This document shows, piece by piece, positions 1 to 13,085 of a stretch of 64,000 nt of DNA (positions within the stretch are counted from its first letter, which is position 1; each line of letters opens with the position of its first letter). A model generated the notes under the pieces. It had not been told where the DNA came from. It saw only the letters and a program-made list of their open reading frames with translations, and did no database searches. Position numbers and translations under genes: made by a program. The stretch comes from Alisma plantago-aquatica (lineage: Eukaryota; Streptophyta; Magnoliopsida; Alismatales; Alismataceae): NCBI GenBank assembly GCA_963693085.1, contig OY856410.1:1393088863-1393152862 (forward strand), in the 5' to 3' direction.

Positions 1-266
1 GAATAATACTAATACACACTCCAGACAAAGACAAAAAAAATACACACCAGAAATAGAGACTTGAATGAGAACATAAAACAAATATGACACCGACATTTAA
101 AAATTGTCGTGTATGTTACAACATTGGTGACTTGTTTGCCTTGTACTTATAGTAGGGGATTTATGGGCATTTAAATCCAAAATGCCTCTAAAGCTAAATC
201 TTTATAGGTATTTTTAAACAAATGTCTCTATGTTAAATGCCACTAATGAGTATTTTTGTTGTAGTG
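1..266 (-). mobile_element. Terminal fragment of a CACTA (En/Spm) DNA transposon
   Basis: Read on the - strand, the sequence starting at 266 begins CACTACAACAAAAATACTC, the CACTA-type terminus with the usual A-rich follow-up. It continues with short repeated words such as the inverted pair around 90-115 (gacaccgac / gtcgtgtatg). Immediately right of 266 the Copia LTR sequence resumes in register with the homologous LTR near 7560, so this element is inserted in that LTR. The rest lies left of the window. No coding sequence is visible in this piece, so autonomy cannot be judged. Confidence 0.7.
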
Positions 267-687
267 ATGGTTTCCATGTATCACTCTTATGATGGGTCTG
301 TTCGATACACTATTCTCTAACAAGTATCTATGTGTCTGGTTTGATGTAACATATCATGACTAATGAGATTTTATCATCAACCAACGCATGCTCTAGTATT
401 ATATGTTATTTATGTCTATCATCATTTCATAAGAACATCCAACTAGGGACATGACAAGAATGTATATACTCTTAATATTCATATGATCTCATTGTTCAAG
501 TCATGTATTTAAAGACATACGTCATTGAATAATGTCATTCTCTAGACATTTATTATGTTACTTCATTATCTCATAATTGAATAAAATAGAATAAATTAAA
601 AGCATGTCTTTATTATCAATCAAATCATTTACCAGTTATGCCATTACAATCATCATATGATTGGCTCTCTGAGCATACATACCAACA
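267..687 (-). repeat. Copia A 3' LTR, partial (cut by the CACTA end)
   Basis: Aligns by eye with 7561-7981 and 21733-22155, sharing phrases such as atggtttccatgtatcactc and the LTR tip catacataccaaca. The - strand LTR start (TGTTGGTATG) is at 687, directly after the purine tract at 688-700. About 1.6 kb of the LTR is missing because the CACTA insertion lies at 266 and the window ends. Confidence 0.8.
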
Positions 688-700
688 GACTCCCAATTTC
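688..700 (-). other. Polypurine tract of Copia A
   Basis: On the - strand a short purine-rich run ending gggagtc abuts the LTR start at 687. The B element has the same arrangement at 7982-7994. This is the expected plus-strand primer site. Confidence 0.55.
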
Positions 701-823
701 ACTTAAGCCAGTCACCCATGAATCTTATTCCAAGTGATCTAACATGACCATCATGCTTCTGCTGTGAAAGTGCTTTAGTCAATGGGTCAACAATATTGTT
801 CTCGATTGGTACTCAACAAATCT

Positions 824-3708
824 TCACATCTCCTCATTAAACAATCTCTCATATGAGATAGAAACGCCCTTATATGTGCTTGGAATGTTGATGCAATTTG
901 GGTTCCTTAGCTTGTGTAATAGTTCCAATGTTGTCACAATATAGCTCAATTGCATCGTTGATACTTGAAAATACCCAAGTTCAGAGATGAAATTCTTGAT
1001 CCAAACAACTTCCTTTGATGCATTCGATGAAGCAATATACTCGACCTTTGTTGTAGAATCAGCAATTGTATCTTGCTTGGAACTCTTCTGACTCACAAAA
1101 TCATTGTTAAGGAAAAATAGGAATTTAGATTGTGATCTGTAATCATCTTTGTCAGTTTGGAAGCTTGCATCATTGTAACCCTTTACCACCAACTCTTTCT
1201 CTCTGTTGAAGTAAGGAATTGATCCTTAGTTCTTCTCAAGTACTTAAGGATGTTCTTTGTGGCTGTCTAGTGAGCATCACCTGGGTCTAACTGATATCTA
1301 CTCATCATGCTCAAGGTGAGACATCAGATGGGTACACAACATTGCATACATGATGGATCCAATTGTTGACGCATATAGAATCTTACTCATGCATTCCCTT
1401 TCTTCACAAGAACTAGGACGTTGAGTTTTAGAAATGGTAACTCCATGAACCATGGGTAGGTTTCCTCTCTTGAGCTCTCCATACTGAACCTCTTCAACAC
1501 TTTGTCAATGTATGTGCTCTGATTTAGCCCAAGAAGCCTTCCAGATCTATCTATTTAGATCTTGATCCCGAAGATGTAGGATGCTTCTCCCAAGTCTTTC
1601 ATAGAAAACATATTTCCTAGCCATGTCTTTACCTTTTGTAAAGTAGGGATGTCATTCCCCATCAATAGTATGTCATACATATACAATATGAGGAATAACA
1701 TCATGCTCCCATTAACATTCTTGTACACACAAGGTTCATCTTAATTTTGAGAAAAGCCAAACTCTTTGGTTGTCTCGTCAAAATGAAGATTCCAGCTCTG
1801 AGATGCTTGCTTCAATCAATAGATTGACCTTTGTATCTTACAGACTTTGTTTGCATCCTTTGGATTTATAGAACCCTCAAGTTATGTCATGTACACATCC
1901 TCAAGAAGATTCATGTTAAGGAATGCAGTTTTAACATTCATCTGTCAAATCTCATAGTCATAATAAATTGTAATAGCAAGCATGATCTTGATGGACTTAA
2001 CCATGGCAATTGCAGAAAAGGTTCCGTCATAGTCAACACCTTGAACTTGTCTGAAACCCTTTGCAACCAATCTACCCTTATAGGTTTTTACTTTAGCATC
2101 CATGTCGGTCTTCTTCTTGAATACCCATTTGCACCTATGGGTTTTACCCCTTCATGTGAATCCAACCAAGGTCCATACCTTGTCGGTGTACATGGATTCC
2201 ATCTCAGATCTCATAGCCTCAAACCATTTCTCAGACTATGGTCCCTCAACAACTTCTAGATAGGTTGTTGGCTCGTCATCTATGACCAACTCACTACCTT
2301 CTTGAGTCACAAGATATCCATATCTTTCAAGTTCAAGGTGTGTCCTACTAGATCTACGAGGTACCTGTGTTACTTGAGGAATTTAAGATTTCACAACACT
2401 TTGTGAATCTCTTTGTTGCTCTTATACATCTATTAGTTCAATTCTTTCTTGTTGGTTTTGAACAGTTCCAATTTCCTCCCACTAATTCCTTTAAAAATAA
2501 CTTCCTTTTCCAGGAATACAACCTCTCTGGCAACAAACACTTTGTTGTCAGATAGGGAATAAAAATATTATCCTTTGATCTCATTAGGATATCCAACAAA
2601 ATAACATTTATAAGATCTAGGGCCAAGTTTTTTAGGAAATATTTTCCTCACATAAGCTTCACATCCCCAAATCCTCATAACATACATATTGGGATGCTTC
2701 CCTATCCATTTCTCATATGGTATCTTTTGAACTGATTTAGGTGGTACTTGGTTTAGTGTAAATGTGGTAGTCTCTAAAGCATAACCCCACAAATAGTCTA
2801 AAGATTAGCTACACTCATCATTGATCGCACCATATCTAGCAATGTGTGATTCCTTCTTTTCGATACACCATTATGTTGTGGTGTTCCATGTGGAGTCCAT
2901 TGTGATACGATACCACAGGCTCATAGAAGGTCCTCAAACTATTGGATTAAGTATTATCCACCTCAATCAGAACAAAGTGCCTTAATACTTCTGCCAAATT
3001 GGTTTTGTACTTCATTCATAAACTCCTTAAACTTTTTAAGAGTTTTTGGCTTATGTTTCATCAAGTAAACACAGTCGTACCTACTGAAGTCATCAGTGAA
3101 GGTAATGAAGTACTAATACCCACCTCTAGTATTTGTTCTAAAAGGGCCGCATACATCAGTATCTATGAGTCCTAATAGATCACTAGCCCTCTCACTTACC
3201 AGTGAAAGGAGTCTTGGTCATGTTGCCCAGCAAACAAGATTCACATGTCTCTATTGATTTGAATTCAAACGAGTCCAAATAACCATCTTTATGGAGTCTA
3301 GATATGTGATTCTCATTTATGTCCCCTAGATGACAATGCCAAAGGTATGTTTTGTTTGAGTTGCTGAGTTTTAGTCTTTTGGTATTTACATTATAAACAT
3401 ATGTCTTTAGATCTAGCAAATAAAGACCATAAGACTTTGGGGCATTGCCATAAGATCCCATCTATTGAAATAGAACATCTACCATTCTTAATATGAAATC
3501 TATATGCATCTTTGTCCATACAAGATACATAAATGATGTTTTTATTTATGGCAGGTACATAATAGCAGTTCACTAACTCTATTTCAAGCCATGTGGAGAA
3601 AGACAAACTGTAGGTTCTAACTGCAATGGCAGCAACTCTTGCTCCATTAGTGACTCGCAGTTCAACCTCACCCTTTCCTAAAGGCCTACTTATTTTTAGA
3701 TCTTGCAT
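824..3708 (-). pseudogene. Copia A pol, decayed (GAG-pre-integrase, integrase, RT, RNase H)
   Basis: Read on the - strand from 3708 downward. The zinc-binding GAG-pre-integrase block has WHCHLG and CESCLLG (3192-3461). Integrase C-terminal sequence includes the typical WGCEAYVRK (2568-2792). Reverse transcriptase pieces follow at about 1200-2260, and an RNase H piece (824-1192) carries ADSTTKVEYIASS, the Copia ADS..EAEYIA signature. The RT catalytic YVDD is changed to YMYD at 1672-1683; copy B keeps YVDD at the matching place. Stops and frameshifts separate all blocks, so no polyprotein can be made. The family assignment rests on block order and motifs. Confidence 0.85.
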
Positions 3709-3747
3709 ATTCGAGCATATGTGAGATCCACATCCAGTATCTAGTAC

Positions 3748-4500
3748 TCAAGATGAAAAAGTAGATAAGTTTGTCTCAATAATGTATATACCTAAAGTGG
3801 AGAGCACCATCCATATCTTCTTCTTCATGAATGCCTTCAAGTACAAAGGATAGATTCCTCTTGTACTTTTCTTTCTCCTTATCTTGAGTGTTGAAGATCT
3901 GGATTTGGGCTTAGTCACAGAACTCTTCATGTCCTTGCTTTCATCCTTGGACTCAACTTTGCTAATCACCATCACGGATTTGTCCTTCTTCATTCTTGCT
4001 TCGACACTAATTAGCATGCCAAGCAAATATAACAATGGTCTGGCCATTTTATTCCAGTGGTAACACTCAATAAAATGGCTATATGAGTCAGGCAATGATT
4101 GTAGAATAAAATATGTGGCCAACTCTTGGCTCAAAATAATCCCAATTCTTCAAGATGTTCCACGTGTCCAATCATATTAAGCACATAGGTCTCTACTGAG
4201 TCTCCCTCTATCATCTTACACTCAAAGAGCACCTTTGAGATATTGTACCTTTCTTGCTTTATGTGCATATGGTTCAAGTTCTTAAGATGTGTTACCATCT
4301 CAAGTATCCCCATGTCCTCACATTGCTCAAGCAATTCATAGTTCATGAAACTTAGCATAAGGTGCTTGATATCCAAGGCATCGTTGGCATGCTTCCAGTA
4401 AGCATCCACCTCAGCCCAGGGCACATCATGTGCATGTATTTTTGGCATTGGTGTTTCTAGGACATAGAGCTTGCGCTCCTAATTGAGAACCCTTCTCAAA
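3748..4500 (-). pseudogene. Copia A gag, decayed
   Basis: Two overlapping - strand frames (4448-4131 and 4134-3748) together resemble a Copia Gag of the UBN2/Retrotran_gag type. The first has the helical central block containing LFECKMIEGDS and MIGHVEHLEELG; the second starts with LSQELATYFILQSLP and continues into a lysine-rich tail. One frameshift near 4134 separates them. No intact CCHC zinc knuckle is visible after the lysine-rich tail. The homologous block in copy B lies at 18059-18510. Gag would form the virus-like particle of the retrotransposon. Confidence 0.75.
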
Positions 4501-5882
4501 GTCCAAAAACAGTCGTGGAAATTTTTCATGTTAAGTTTGTTCTTCCTAAGGACCAATCACAATGATGATTTGATTGCCATTTGATTCTATAAGAAAATTT
4601 TACATTTTGTCAAAACCCTTTTTTATTTGATTTTTAAAAATTAACGATGTTCAATCAGGTCTTTAATTAATTAACACTCCCATTATTTTTTTCATATTGA
4701 TATCCCTCACATATCAATTTGTAAGATTACAGCGTACAACCTTCTAGTGACCTAAGATCCAAAACAATTCAACAAATTACCCGACCAACGCTAGTGCCCA
4801 TAGTCAACTACTAAGGTAGGTAACTTTTGCCAACTGTGTCATATGCAATTGATAGATGATATACACAACTCTTGCCATAGTTACCTATATGCCTCTTGTG
4901 TTTAATCTCATTAAGGACACTAGTTAAGCATGACTCAAAAGTCAACATGATATAATATGCACCATGCTTGGGCAAAACCTACATATCTACCATCACACTT
5001 CTACAAGATGGATGTCGCACCACTCTTGGGCATAACCTACGCTTGGTCGATCAAGCTTTTCATGTATGTTGCTTATAGAAAGCACCTATGACTTAATATA
5101 TTATTGAGGGAGTTTTTATTTATAAATACATATACATTATCAAATCACCACATATATAGTATGTATCATATACTTGCTATATACCACAATGAAACATGCA
5201 ATAAACATAAGTGGTGGTTATGGACATTCTATTGCAATTCCTTAGAGATACGAGGAATTACCACCACCTAGGTCTACATCTAATGCGGAAACTTGTTGTT
5301 GATGAAGATTTGTGCTTGCCAATCTGGGTTGATCAGTTCAACCCTTGAACCAATTGGCTCACTCCTGGACGGCCATTTGGTCATCACACCCATTGTATGG
5401 ACTCTGGTCCACCATCTTCTGGGTCCTCCAATTGATCGGCTGGGCCGCTAGTCAATCGGTTTGACTTCTCAGGTGACTCATCTTATTCATTGTAACAAGA
5501 AATTAAATTATCCTAATTTTATATTATCATAGAGAAACCTCAAGTAACATTAGAGGGGAGAAAAGGTAGGAGAGAATAATAATTTTACAAGTGGAAGATA
5601 AGGTAGAGGATCAATATGAAAACCAAGATAAAATAGGAAAACTCAACCACACAACTATACACAAATATATAAGTTTATTAGCCATAACCACACTTCACAT
5701 TCACCATCAAAACTCACTTTAGGGCGACACGTGTAAATTGTATATATATATCATATATATTAATTTGGGATTGTATGTGGCATTTAATTGGACATTAATA
5801 TTTGCACCGTATGGAATAAATAAACGTTAAAACCAAAAAAAATGATCATATCCATTATCCCAAAACATAGTAGATTGGCATA
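4501..5882 (-). other. Long untranslated leader of Copia A
   Basis: About 1.4 kb separates gag from the primer site. No coding frame stands out. It contains repeated inverted words around gttgatcag/gaaccaattgg (5325-5470) and a short (TA)n at 5737-5758. The same leader in copy B (18721-20146) aligns along its length. Confidence 0.6.
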
Positions 5883-5894
5883 GCTCTGATGCCA
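5883..5894 (-). other. Primer-binding site of Copia A (tRNA-Met type)
   Basis: The - strand reads TGGCATCAGAGC, one mismatch from TGGTATCAGAGC, complementary to the 3' end of initiator tRNA-Met. It sits next to the LTR end, as expected. Confidence 0.8.
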
Positions 5895-5895
5895 C

Positions 5896-7981
5896 TTTAG
5901 GGAAATATGGAAACTGAAGATTAACTTCCATGTCCCCCTTAATCCAATGGAATGCGTCAATAACTATGTAGTAGGAAGTATGGTTTCGAGGATATACTTG
6001 GTCCTGGAGCAAGTTCGATGACCATCTCTGCATCGTTGTTGCTGAGTAGATTTCTTCTAGTTGCACTCAGACAGCCTCTGCAGTAGCTCCTTGGTCTCTA
6101 CCATGGACAACATGTTGACATTGTCCTCCTAGCGGCATTCAACAACCTCCATTCCTTTATGAAAGTCCATACGAACAACCTAGAACTCATGTCATTCTAG
6201 TAGAACATATAGGAAGGAGTTGTCCCTCCCATTGGTGTACTAGTCACCAACTTGTTCTCCCACAATTGTTCTCACTTGCCATCCCTCCCTTTGCCAGGTA
6301 GGACTTGCTTGGTTCTCTCGGTACCACAACCAGAGAAGACAAACAATTATCAAAAGCAATTCAAGTGTCTGAGAAGTCCCCAATACCCCTTTGTTTATAG
6401 GAGGGTAAGGGTCAGAGCTCCCAGTCTATGTGGGAGTGGAAAGGACTAGAATCTCATGAAAACTTACAACTTGCGACCGAAGAAACAGTTGGTTTGCTAA
6501 GCGAATCGATCGATTGGCATGCAATCCAGTCGGTTCATTTAGTGAACCGGACATTTCGTCATGTCTCCCAATCACATATGTAGTGAAAATTCTAATCCAA
6601 TTAATTCATGACATGACGTCGACACTAATCCTTGATGCAATCAAATTGCACCACGAAATGGTCATTTTATGACCTTGATCCGATCGGTTCATTAAGTGAA
6701 CTGATTGTTTCACTCCCCAACTCATCCAGAATTCAGTCAATGCAATATCCAATCAACCTAACACTCCAACTGATTGGTTCAACACTTGAAATGGTCAATT
6801 GGGAGTACAATCAATTAATTTGTTGCTGAAATTGAATACCTAAACACTTTAGCAATCAATTCAAGTATAATTCATTATTAAACTATTCTTATAGGTGTAT
6901 CCTATGTGTGTGACCCTATAGGTCCCATATTATGGTGGCAATAAATGTCCATCACCAATTATGACTTCACAAGCAAAGAGCGGTGCCTAGTCACACATCA
7001 TTGCTACCCAAGTAAATGCAAAGTTGGAGAATAACTTCAACCTACAATATGTGATTAGTGTTATAGTGTTTGTATAGTTCCTTTGTCATTGATATCCAGA
7101 TTGAACTCGAGGCATGGAATAGTCATCTTCTTCAACATTTAATCCATGTTCCTTGAACCAGAGCAGACTGTGTGAGATATATGTAAGCTCAATATCACAT
7201 ATCGACTCACATGTACATGGTCGTGCATTTCTTAGTACGACTTATCAAGTGGCTAGGATATCATACTCCTGTAGAAGGTCACATATCGACTCACATGTGC
7301 ATGGCCATGTATTTCTCATTCTCACTTATCAAGTGGCCAGGATATGTACTCCTGTAGAAGGGACAAATCCCATCTACATCACTCATAGTCATCCCCATGT
7401 GTCACAATGTACCCAATCATCACCTTTATGGCAACCCTTATTTAGGATCAAGGTGGATGATGTCATACCACACCAAACAACATGTGATGGATGTAGTAAC
7501 TTCATGTCTAAGAGCCACAATCACCACCAACAATATAAGAGATGATTCTAACTACCAGTTATGGTTTCCATGTATCACTCTTATGGTGGGTTTGTCTGAT
7601 ACAATGTTCTCTAACAAGTATCTATGTGCTTGGTTTGATATCACATATCATGACTGATCAAATTATGTCATCAACTAGCACACACTCTAGTCTTATCTAT
7701 TATTTATGTATATCAGCCTTCCACAATAACATCTAACTAGGGACATAATAAGAATGTATATACTCTTAACATTTGTATGATCTCATTGTTCAAGTCACGT
7801 ACTTGAAGACATACGTCATTAAATAATATCATTATCTAGACATTTAATATTTTACTTCATTATCTCATAACTAAATATAATGGAATAAATTGGAAGCATG
7901 CCTTTATTATCAATCAAATCATTTACGAATTATGCCATTACAATCGCCATGTGATTGGATCTCTGAGCATACATACCAACA
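5896..7981 (-). repeat. Shared middle LTR (5' LTR of A and 3' LTR of B)
   Basis: About 2,086 bp. On the - strand it starts TGTTGGTATG at 7981 and ends at 5896 beside the A primer site. At 7981 it is also flanked by the polypurine tract of copy B, so it serves both internal regions. It aligns with 20160-22155 over its length. Repeated GAACCGATCG-like words (6500-6560, 6690-6800) form short inverted repeats. A partial local duplication is visible at about 7190-7360, where the phrase around cgactcacatgt recurs. Confidence 0.85.
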
Positions 7982-7994
7982 GACTCCCACTTGC
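7982..7994 (-). other. Polypurine tract of Copia B
   Basis: On the - strand gcaagtgggagtc abuts the LTR start TGTTGG. It shows that an internal region begins here rather than host DNA. Confidence 0.6.
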
Positions 7995-10900
7995 ACTTAG
8001 AGCCAATCACCCATGAATTTTGTTCCAAGTGATCTAACATGACTGTCATGCTTCTTCTATAAAAGTGCTCTAGTCATGGGGTCAGTAATATTGTTCTCGG
8101 TTGGTACTATGCAAATCTTTACATCTCATCACTGTCGATATCTCATATGAGATTGAAACGCCTTTGTATGTGCTTGGAATGTTGATGCAATCTAGGTTCC
8201 TTATCTTGTGCAATAGCTCCATTGTTGTCACAATATATCTCAATTGCATCGATGATGCTTGGAACTACCCCAAGTTTAAAGATGAACTTCTTGATCCAAA
8301 CAACTTCTTTTGATCCATTCGATGCAGTAATATACTCAGCCTCTATTGTAGAATTGACAACTATCTCTTGCTAGGATCTCTTCCAACTCACAACTCCGTT
8401 GCTAAGTCAAAACATGAATCCAGATTGCAATCTATAATCATCTTTGTCAGTTTGGAGGCTTTCATTAGTGGAACCCTTTACTGCCAACTCTTCCTCTTTG
8501 TCGTAGATGAGGAACTGATCCTTAATTCTTCTCAAATACGTAAGAATGTTCTTCACTGTTGTTTAGTGAGCATCACCTGGATCTGTCTGATATCAGCTAG
8601 TCATGCTCAAGATGAGACATCGACACGAGTACACAACATTGCATATATGATGGATCCAATTGTTGACGCATATGAAATCTTACTCATGCGTTCCCTTTCT
8701 TTACAAGAACTGGGACATTGAGCTTTAGAGATGGTAACTCCATGAACCATGGACATGTTTCCTCTCTTTGAGCTCTCCATGCTAAACCTCTGCAACACTT
8801 TGTCAATGTATGTGCTCTGACTTAGTCCAAGAAGTATTCTAGATCTATTTCTATATATCTTGATCCCAAAGATGTAGGATGCTTCTCCCAAGTCTTTCAT
8901 ACAAAACATATTTCCTAGTCATGTCTTTACCTTTTGTACAGTAGGGATGTCACTCCCCATCAATAGTATGTCATCCACATATAATATGAGGAACACAATC
9001 ATGCTACCACTAACCTTCTTATACAAACAAGGTTCATCTTCATTTTGAGAAAAGCCAAACTCTTTGGTTGTATCATCAAAATGAAGATTCTAGCACTAAG
9101 ATGCTTGCTCCAATCAATAGATTGACCTTTTTAGCTTACATACTTTGTTTGCATCCTTTGGATTTATAAATTGTGTCATGTACACATCCTCGAGAAGATT
9201 TCATTAAGGAATGCAGTTTCAACGTCCATCTGCCAAATCTCACAATCATAATAAACTGCAATAGCAAGCATGATCCTGATGGACTTAACCATGGAAATTG
9301 CAGAAAAGGTTTCATCATAGTCAACACCTTGAACTTGTATGAAACCCTTTACAACCAATATGCCCTTATAAGTTTGTATTTTGCCATCCTTGTCGATCTT
9401 CTTCTTGATGACCCATTTTCACCCTATGGGTATTACCCCTTCAGGTGGATCCACAAGGTCTATACCTTGTTGGTGTACATGGATTTGATCTCAGATCTCA
9501 TGGCCTCAAGCCATTTCTCATACTCTGGTCCCTCAATAGCTTCTATATAGGTCGTTGGCTCATCATTTATGACCAACTCACTGCCTTCCTGAGTCACAAG
9601 ATATCCATCTTTTAAGTTCAAGGTGTGTCCTACTAGATCTACAAGGTACCTATGTTACTTAAGGAATTTGAGATTCCACAACACTTTTTGTTTCTCTTTG
9701 TTCCTCTTGTGCATCTATTAGTTCAATGCTTTCTTATTGGTCTTGAACTTCTTCGAGTTCCAATTTTCTCCCACTAATTCCTTTCAAAATAAATTCCTTT
9801 TCTAGGAACGCAACATCTATGGCAACAAACACTTTGCTATCAGATAGGGAATAAAAGTAATATCCTTTGGTCTCCTTAGGATATCCAATAAAATAACATT
9901 TATCATATTCAAGTTCAAGCTTTTCATGAAACATTTTCCTCACATAAGCTTCACATCCCTAAATCTTCATAAAACACATATTGTGACGCTTCCCAGTCCA
10001 TATCTCATTTGGTGTCTTTTGAACCGATTTAGGTGATACTTGGTTTAGTATAAACGTGGCAGTTTCTAGAGCATAACCCCAGAAGGTAGTTGGATCAGCT
10101 GAGAACGTCATTGATCACACCATATCCAACAATGTGTGATTCCTTTTTTCTGATACAACATTATGTTGTGGTGTTCCAGGTGGAGTCCATTGGGATATGA
10201 TACCACAGGCTCATAGAAGGTCCTCAAACTCTTGGCTTAAGTATTCTCCACCTCAATCAAAACAAAGTACCTTAATAATTTTGCCAAGTTGGTTTTGTAC
10301 TTCATTCATAAAATCCTTGAACTTTTAAGGAGTTTTTGACTTATGTTTCATCAAGTAAACACAACCACACCTACTGAAGTCATTAGTGAAGGTAATGAAG
10401 TACTAATACCCACCTCTAGCAGTTGTTCTATAAGGGCCACATACATCAGTATCTATGAGTCCTAATAGATCACTAGCCCTCTCACTTAATAGTGATAGGA
10501 GTCTTGGTCATCTTGCACAACAAACAAGATTCACATGTCTCTATTAGTTTGAAATTAAAGGAGTCCAAATAACCATCTTTATGGATTCTAGATAGGCGAT
10601 TCTCATTTATGAGCCCTAGATGACAATGACAAATGTATGATTTGTTTGAGTTGCTGAGTTCTAGCCTTTTGGCATCTACGTTATAAACATATGTCTTTAG
10701 ATCTAGAAAATAAAGACCATTAGACATCGGGGCATTGTCATAAAAGATCCCATCTTTTGAAATAGAACATCGACCATTCTTAATATGAAATACATATGCA
10801 TCCTTGACCATACAAGATACTAAAATGATATTTCTATTTATGGTAGGTACATAATAGCAGCTCACTAACTCTATTACAAGCCATGTGGGCAGATATAAAC

Positions 10901-11152
10901 TATAAGTTCCAATTGTAGTGGCAACAACTCTTGCTCCATTTGTGACTCGTAGTTCAACCTCACCCTTTCCTAAAGGTCTACTTCTTTTCAAACCTTGGAT
11001 ATTCAAGCATTTGTGAGATCCACATTCGATATCTAGTACTCAAGATGAAGAAGTAGATAAGTTTATCTCAATAACATATATACCTGAAGTGGAGATCACC
11101 ATCCCCATCTTCTTCTTCCTAAATGCCTTCAAGTACAAAGGATAGATTCCTC
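7995..11152 (-). pseudogene. Copia B pol, decayed
   Basis: Read on the - strand. The protease to GAG-pre-integrase block (11006-10482) contains CESCLLCKMTKTP, with the H/C zinc pattern partly degraded. An integrase tail lies at 9943-9734 (KGYYFYSLSDSKVFV), RT at about 9400-8600 and degraded RNase H at 8600-8040. The RT catalytic motif LYVDDILLMG is intact at about 8958-8990 (YVDD codons 8970-8981), unlike copy A, so B looks the less damaged RT. Stops and frameshifts remain throughout. The coding region is broken at 11152 by insertion of the Sirevirus-like element and resumes at 18059. Confidence 0.85.
11148..11152. other. Left target-site duplication (TCCTC) of the Sirevirus-like insertion
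   Basis: TCCTC precedes the element. The uninterrupted homologous sequence in copy A near 3860 reads attcctcttgtac, so the target can be checked directly. The right copy is TCGTC at 18054-18058, one mismatch. Confidence 0.8.
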
Positions 11153-12730
11153 TGATGGATCCTAGGATAGGTGATTGTGTGTTCTATAGGGGGCAAATAG
11201 AGTTGAATGCACTTAAACAAAATTCATTAGACCTTCAAGATAAATCACAAGATAAGGTTGCTAATATGGGAAATTTGATAGCAACTAAAACTAACATAGA
11301 AAGGATGAGAAAGATTGATCATGCATCAAATAACAAGCAATTTATAGTGGTTCCATACTTCAAATTAGAAGTATGTCGGTCCACTACGTAGAGAGGTCAT
11401 CTTTAGGATTTCTTAACCATGTATACTCCTTATATTCACTTATAATAGTTACAACATATGACCCACCAAAAGACTTACCTATCCAACCAAGAGTCTTCTA
11501 CCTCATCAAGTACTTACCCACTTTGCAAGGAGTCTTCTTCCTTCACCAAGGACTTATCCACTCATGTACAAGTCTTTGGCCTTGAAGGAATTACCCACTC
11601 TTCTTGGATCTTCAACCTTTGACTTCACCTTTGCCTGGGAGAAGCTTTCACCAAGGACTTACCCACTTGATCAAGGAGTCTTCCGCCTTCACCAAGGGCT
11701 TACCCACTCTAGCTCCAAGTCTTTAACCTTGAATCTCTTCACCAAGGGACTCCTTCCCTTATCCTTCTTCGCCTCTCTTAGATGAGAAAGAAAACCTTCA
11801 TCTTCATGGTTGAATGAGAGATTGGGAGGTGGAGGAAGTGAGAGCCTCACAATATATACATGTAGGACTAGCTTTCTTACAAATCTCCTTCTCACCCTAA
11901 TGGATGATGCAAGTGATTAAGCTCATAGAGAGAGAGGAGGTTGTAGGATCACTCAACTATAGAATAGGGACCTTCATAGTGCTTGGCTAACCATGGGATG
12001 AAGCCCAAGGGGTCCTATCTATAGTTTAGGATGCCTAGAAGCCTTTGGGAACATTTAAGGATGAATACTGGCCATTTGGGATGTTGCGAGGGATATTTTT
12101 TTGAGTTTTGCAACATTCCAACAACTAGAGACACTTTTGCACTTTTCTATGCAATGCAATCGGTCGAGTTTCAATAAAGGTAACTCGATCGATTGCACTA
12201 TATGACAAAGCCAATTTGACCCATCGGTATAGTTTATCTTGGATGAAACTCGACCGATCAATTAAATAAATTTTGCTCAGTGTAGGGATCGCTTGAGTTC
12301 TGTGAATGTGCAACTCAACTAATTCAAAGTCATTCTCAAAATCCATTAAGGATCGGTTGAGTTTGTAACTCGATTGATGAACAACCTGTAATGAATTTTG
12401 GAAAATGCCATTAAAGTGCTTAAATATTCGATTTAAGTGCTCCTGATTTGTTCTAAGCTTAATTACAAGTCATACAACCATTACAAGTGATTTACAAGAT
12501 GATTCTAATGGATTTACATCATATTCCACAAAAGTGCACTTGCGTTGATTTTGACTTATCTTTTCTCCAAGTTAGGATGCGCAAGTTAGGGTATTTGGAG
12601 TGTGTCTATACCTAGTCTGAAATCACTCAAGTAGAAACATTAGACACAAATAAGTGTAATGGTTTAGTCATCATCAAAACAAGGGTTTGGTCAATTTATA
12701 TCTTGAGTCAACATTGACCTAGAGTCGATA
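11153..12730 (-). repeat. Left (3') LTR of the Sirevirus-like element
   Basis: Starts TGATGGATCCTAGG and ends gagtcgata; the partner at 16906-18053 starts TGATGATTCCTAGG and ends gagtcaaca. It is longer than its partner because 11600-11880 and adjoining sequence have no counterpart on the right, most simply a deletion in the right LTR. Inside, 11490-11760 is built of degenerate 40-45 bp units with the phrase ttcaccaaggacttaccca. Confidence 0.85.
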
Positions 12731-13085
12731 TTCTCCCCCTTTTTGAAGATGACAAACCATTCCATAAATGTATTGAAAGCATTTAAGTAAAGGCATAGCA
12801 TTGGAGAAACTTAGGGGTTTCAATAGAATGAAGTTCATGTGCTCCCCCTCAATTGATGCTAGTGGAGTTCTCATACTCCCCCTCAATTGATGCAATTTCT
12901 CCTGCATGGTTAGCTTTCATAACATTTATATAATACTATGTCTTCTACTCATATATGTTAGAGAACATATGGCATCTCCCCTTTACCTTCTCCCCTTTAC
13001 ATAGACATGTTTCTCGCTATACATGTAAGTCGTGCTTTCTCCACCTACTTTACAGAAGAAGACATGATTCCCCCCCCCCTCTTTG
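12731..13085 (-). other. Cluster of polypurine tracts
   Basis: The + strand shows repeated pyrimidine tracts: ctccccctttttga (12733), ctccccctcaattgatgc (12842 and again about 12877), ctcccctttac (12976 and 12990) and a C9-10 run near 13070. On the element's - strand these are purine tracts next to the 3' LTR. Multiple polypurine tracts are a described hallmark of Sireviruses. Confidence 0.7.

Noticed and set aside
1831..2259. 142-codon + strand open frame
   Set aside because: Antisense to the decayed RT of Copia A; the homologous + strand frame in copy B (9173-9550) is also only a shadow.
7153..7545. 130-codon + strand open frame in the middle LTR
   Set aside because: It lies wholly inside the Copia LTR, contains a repeated segment, and has no protein-like signature; a chance frame.
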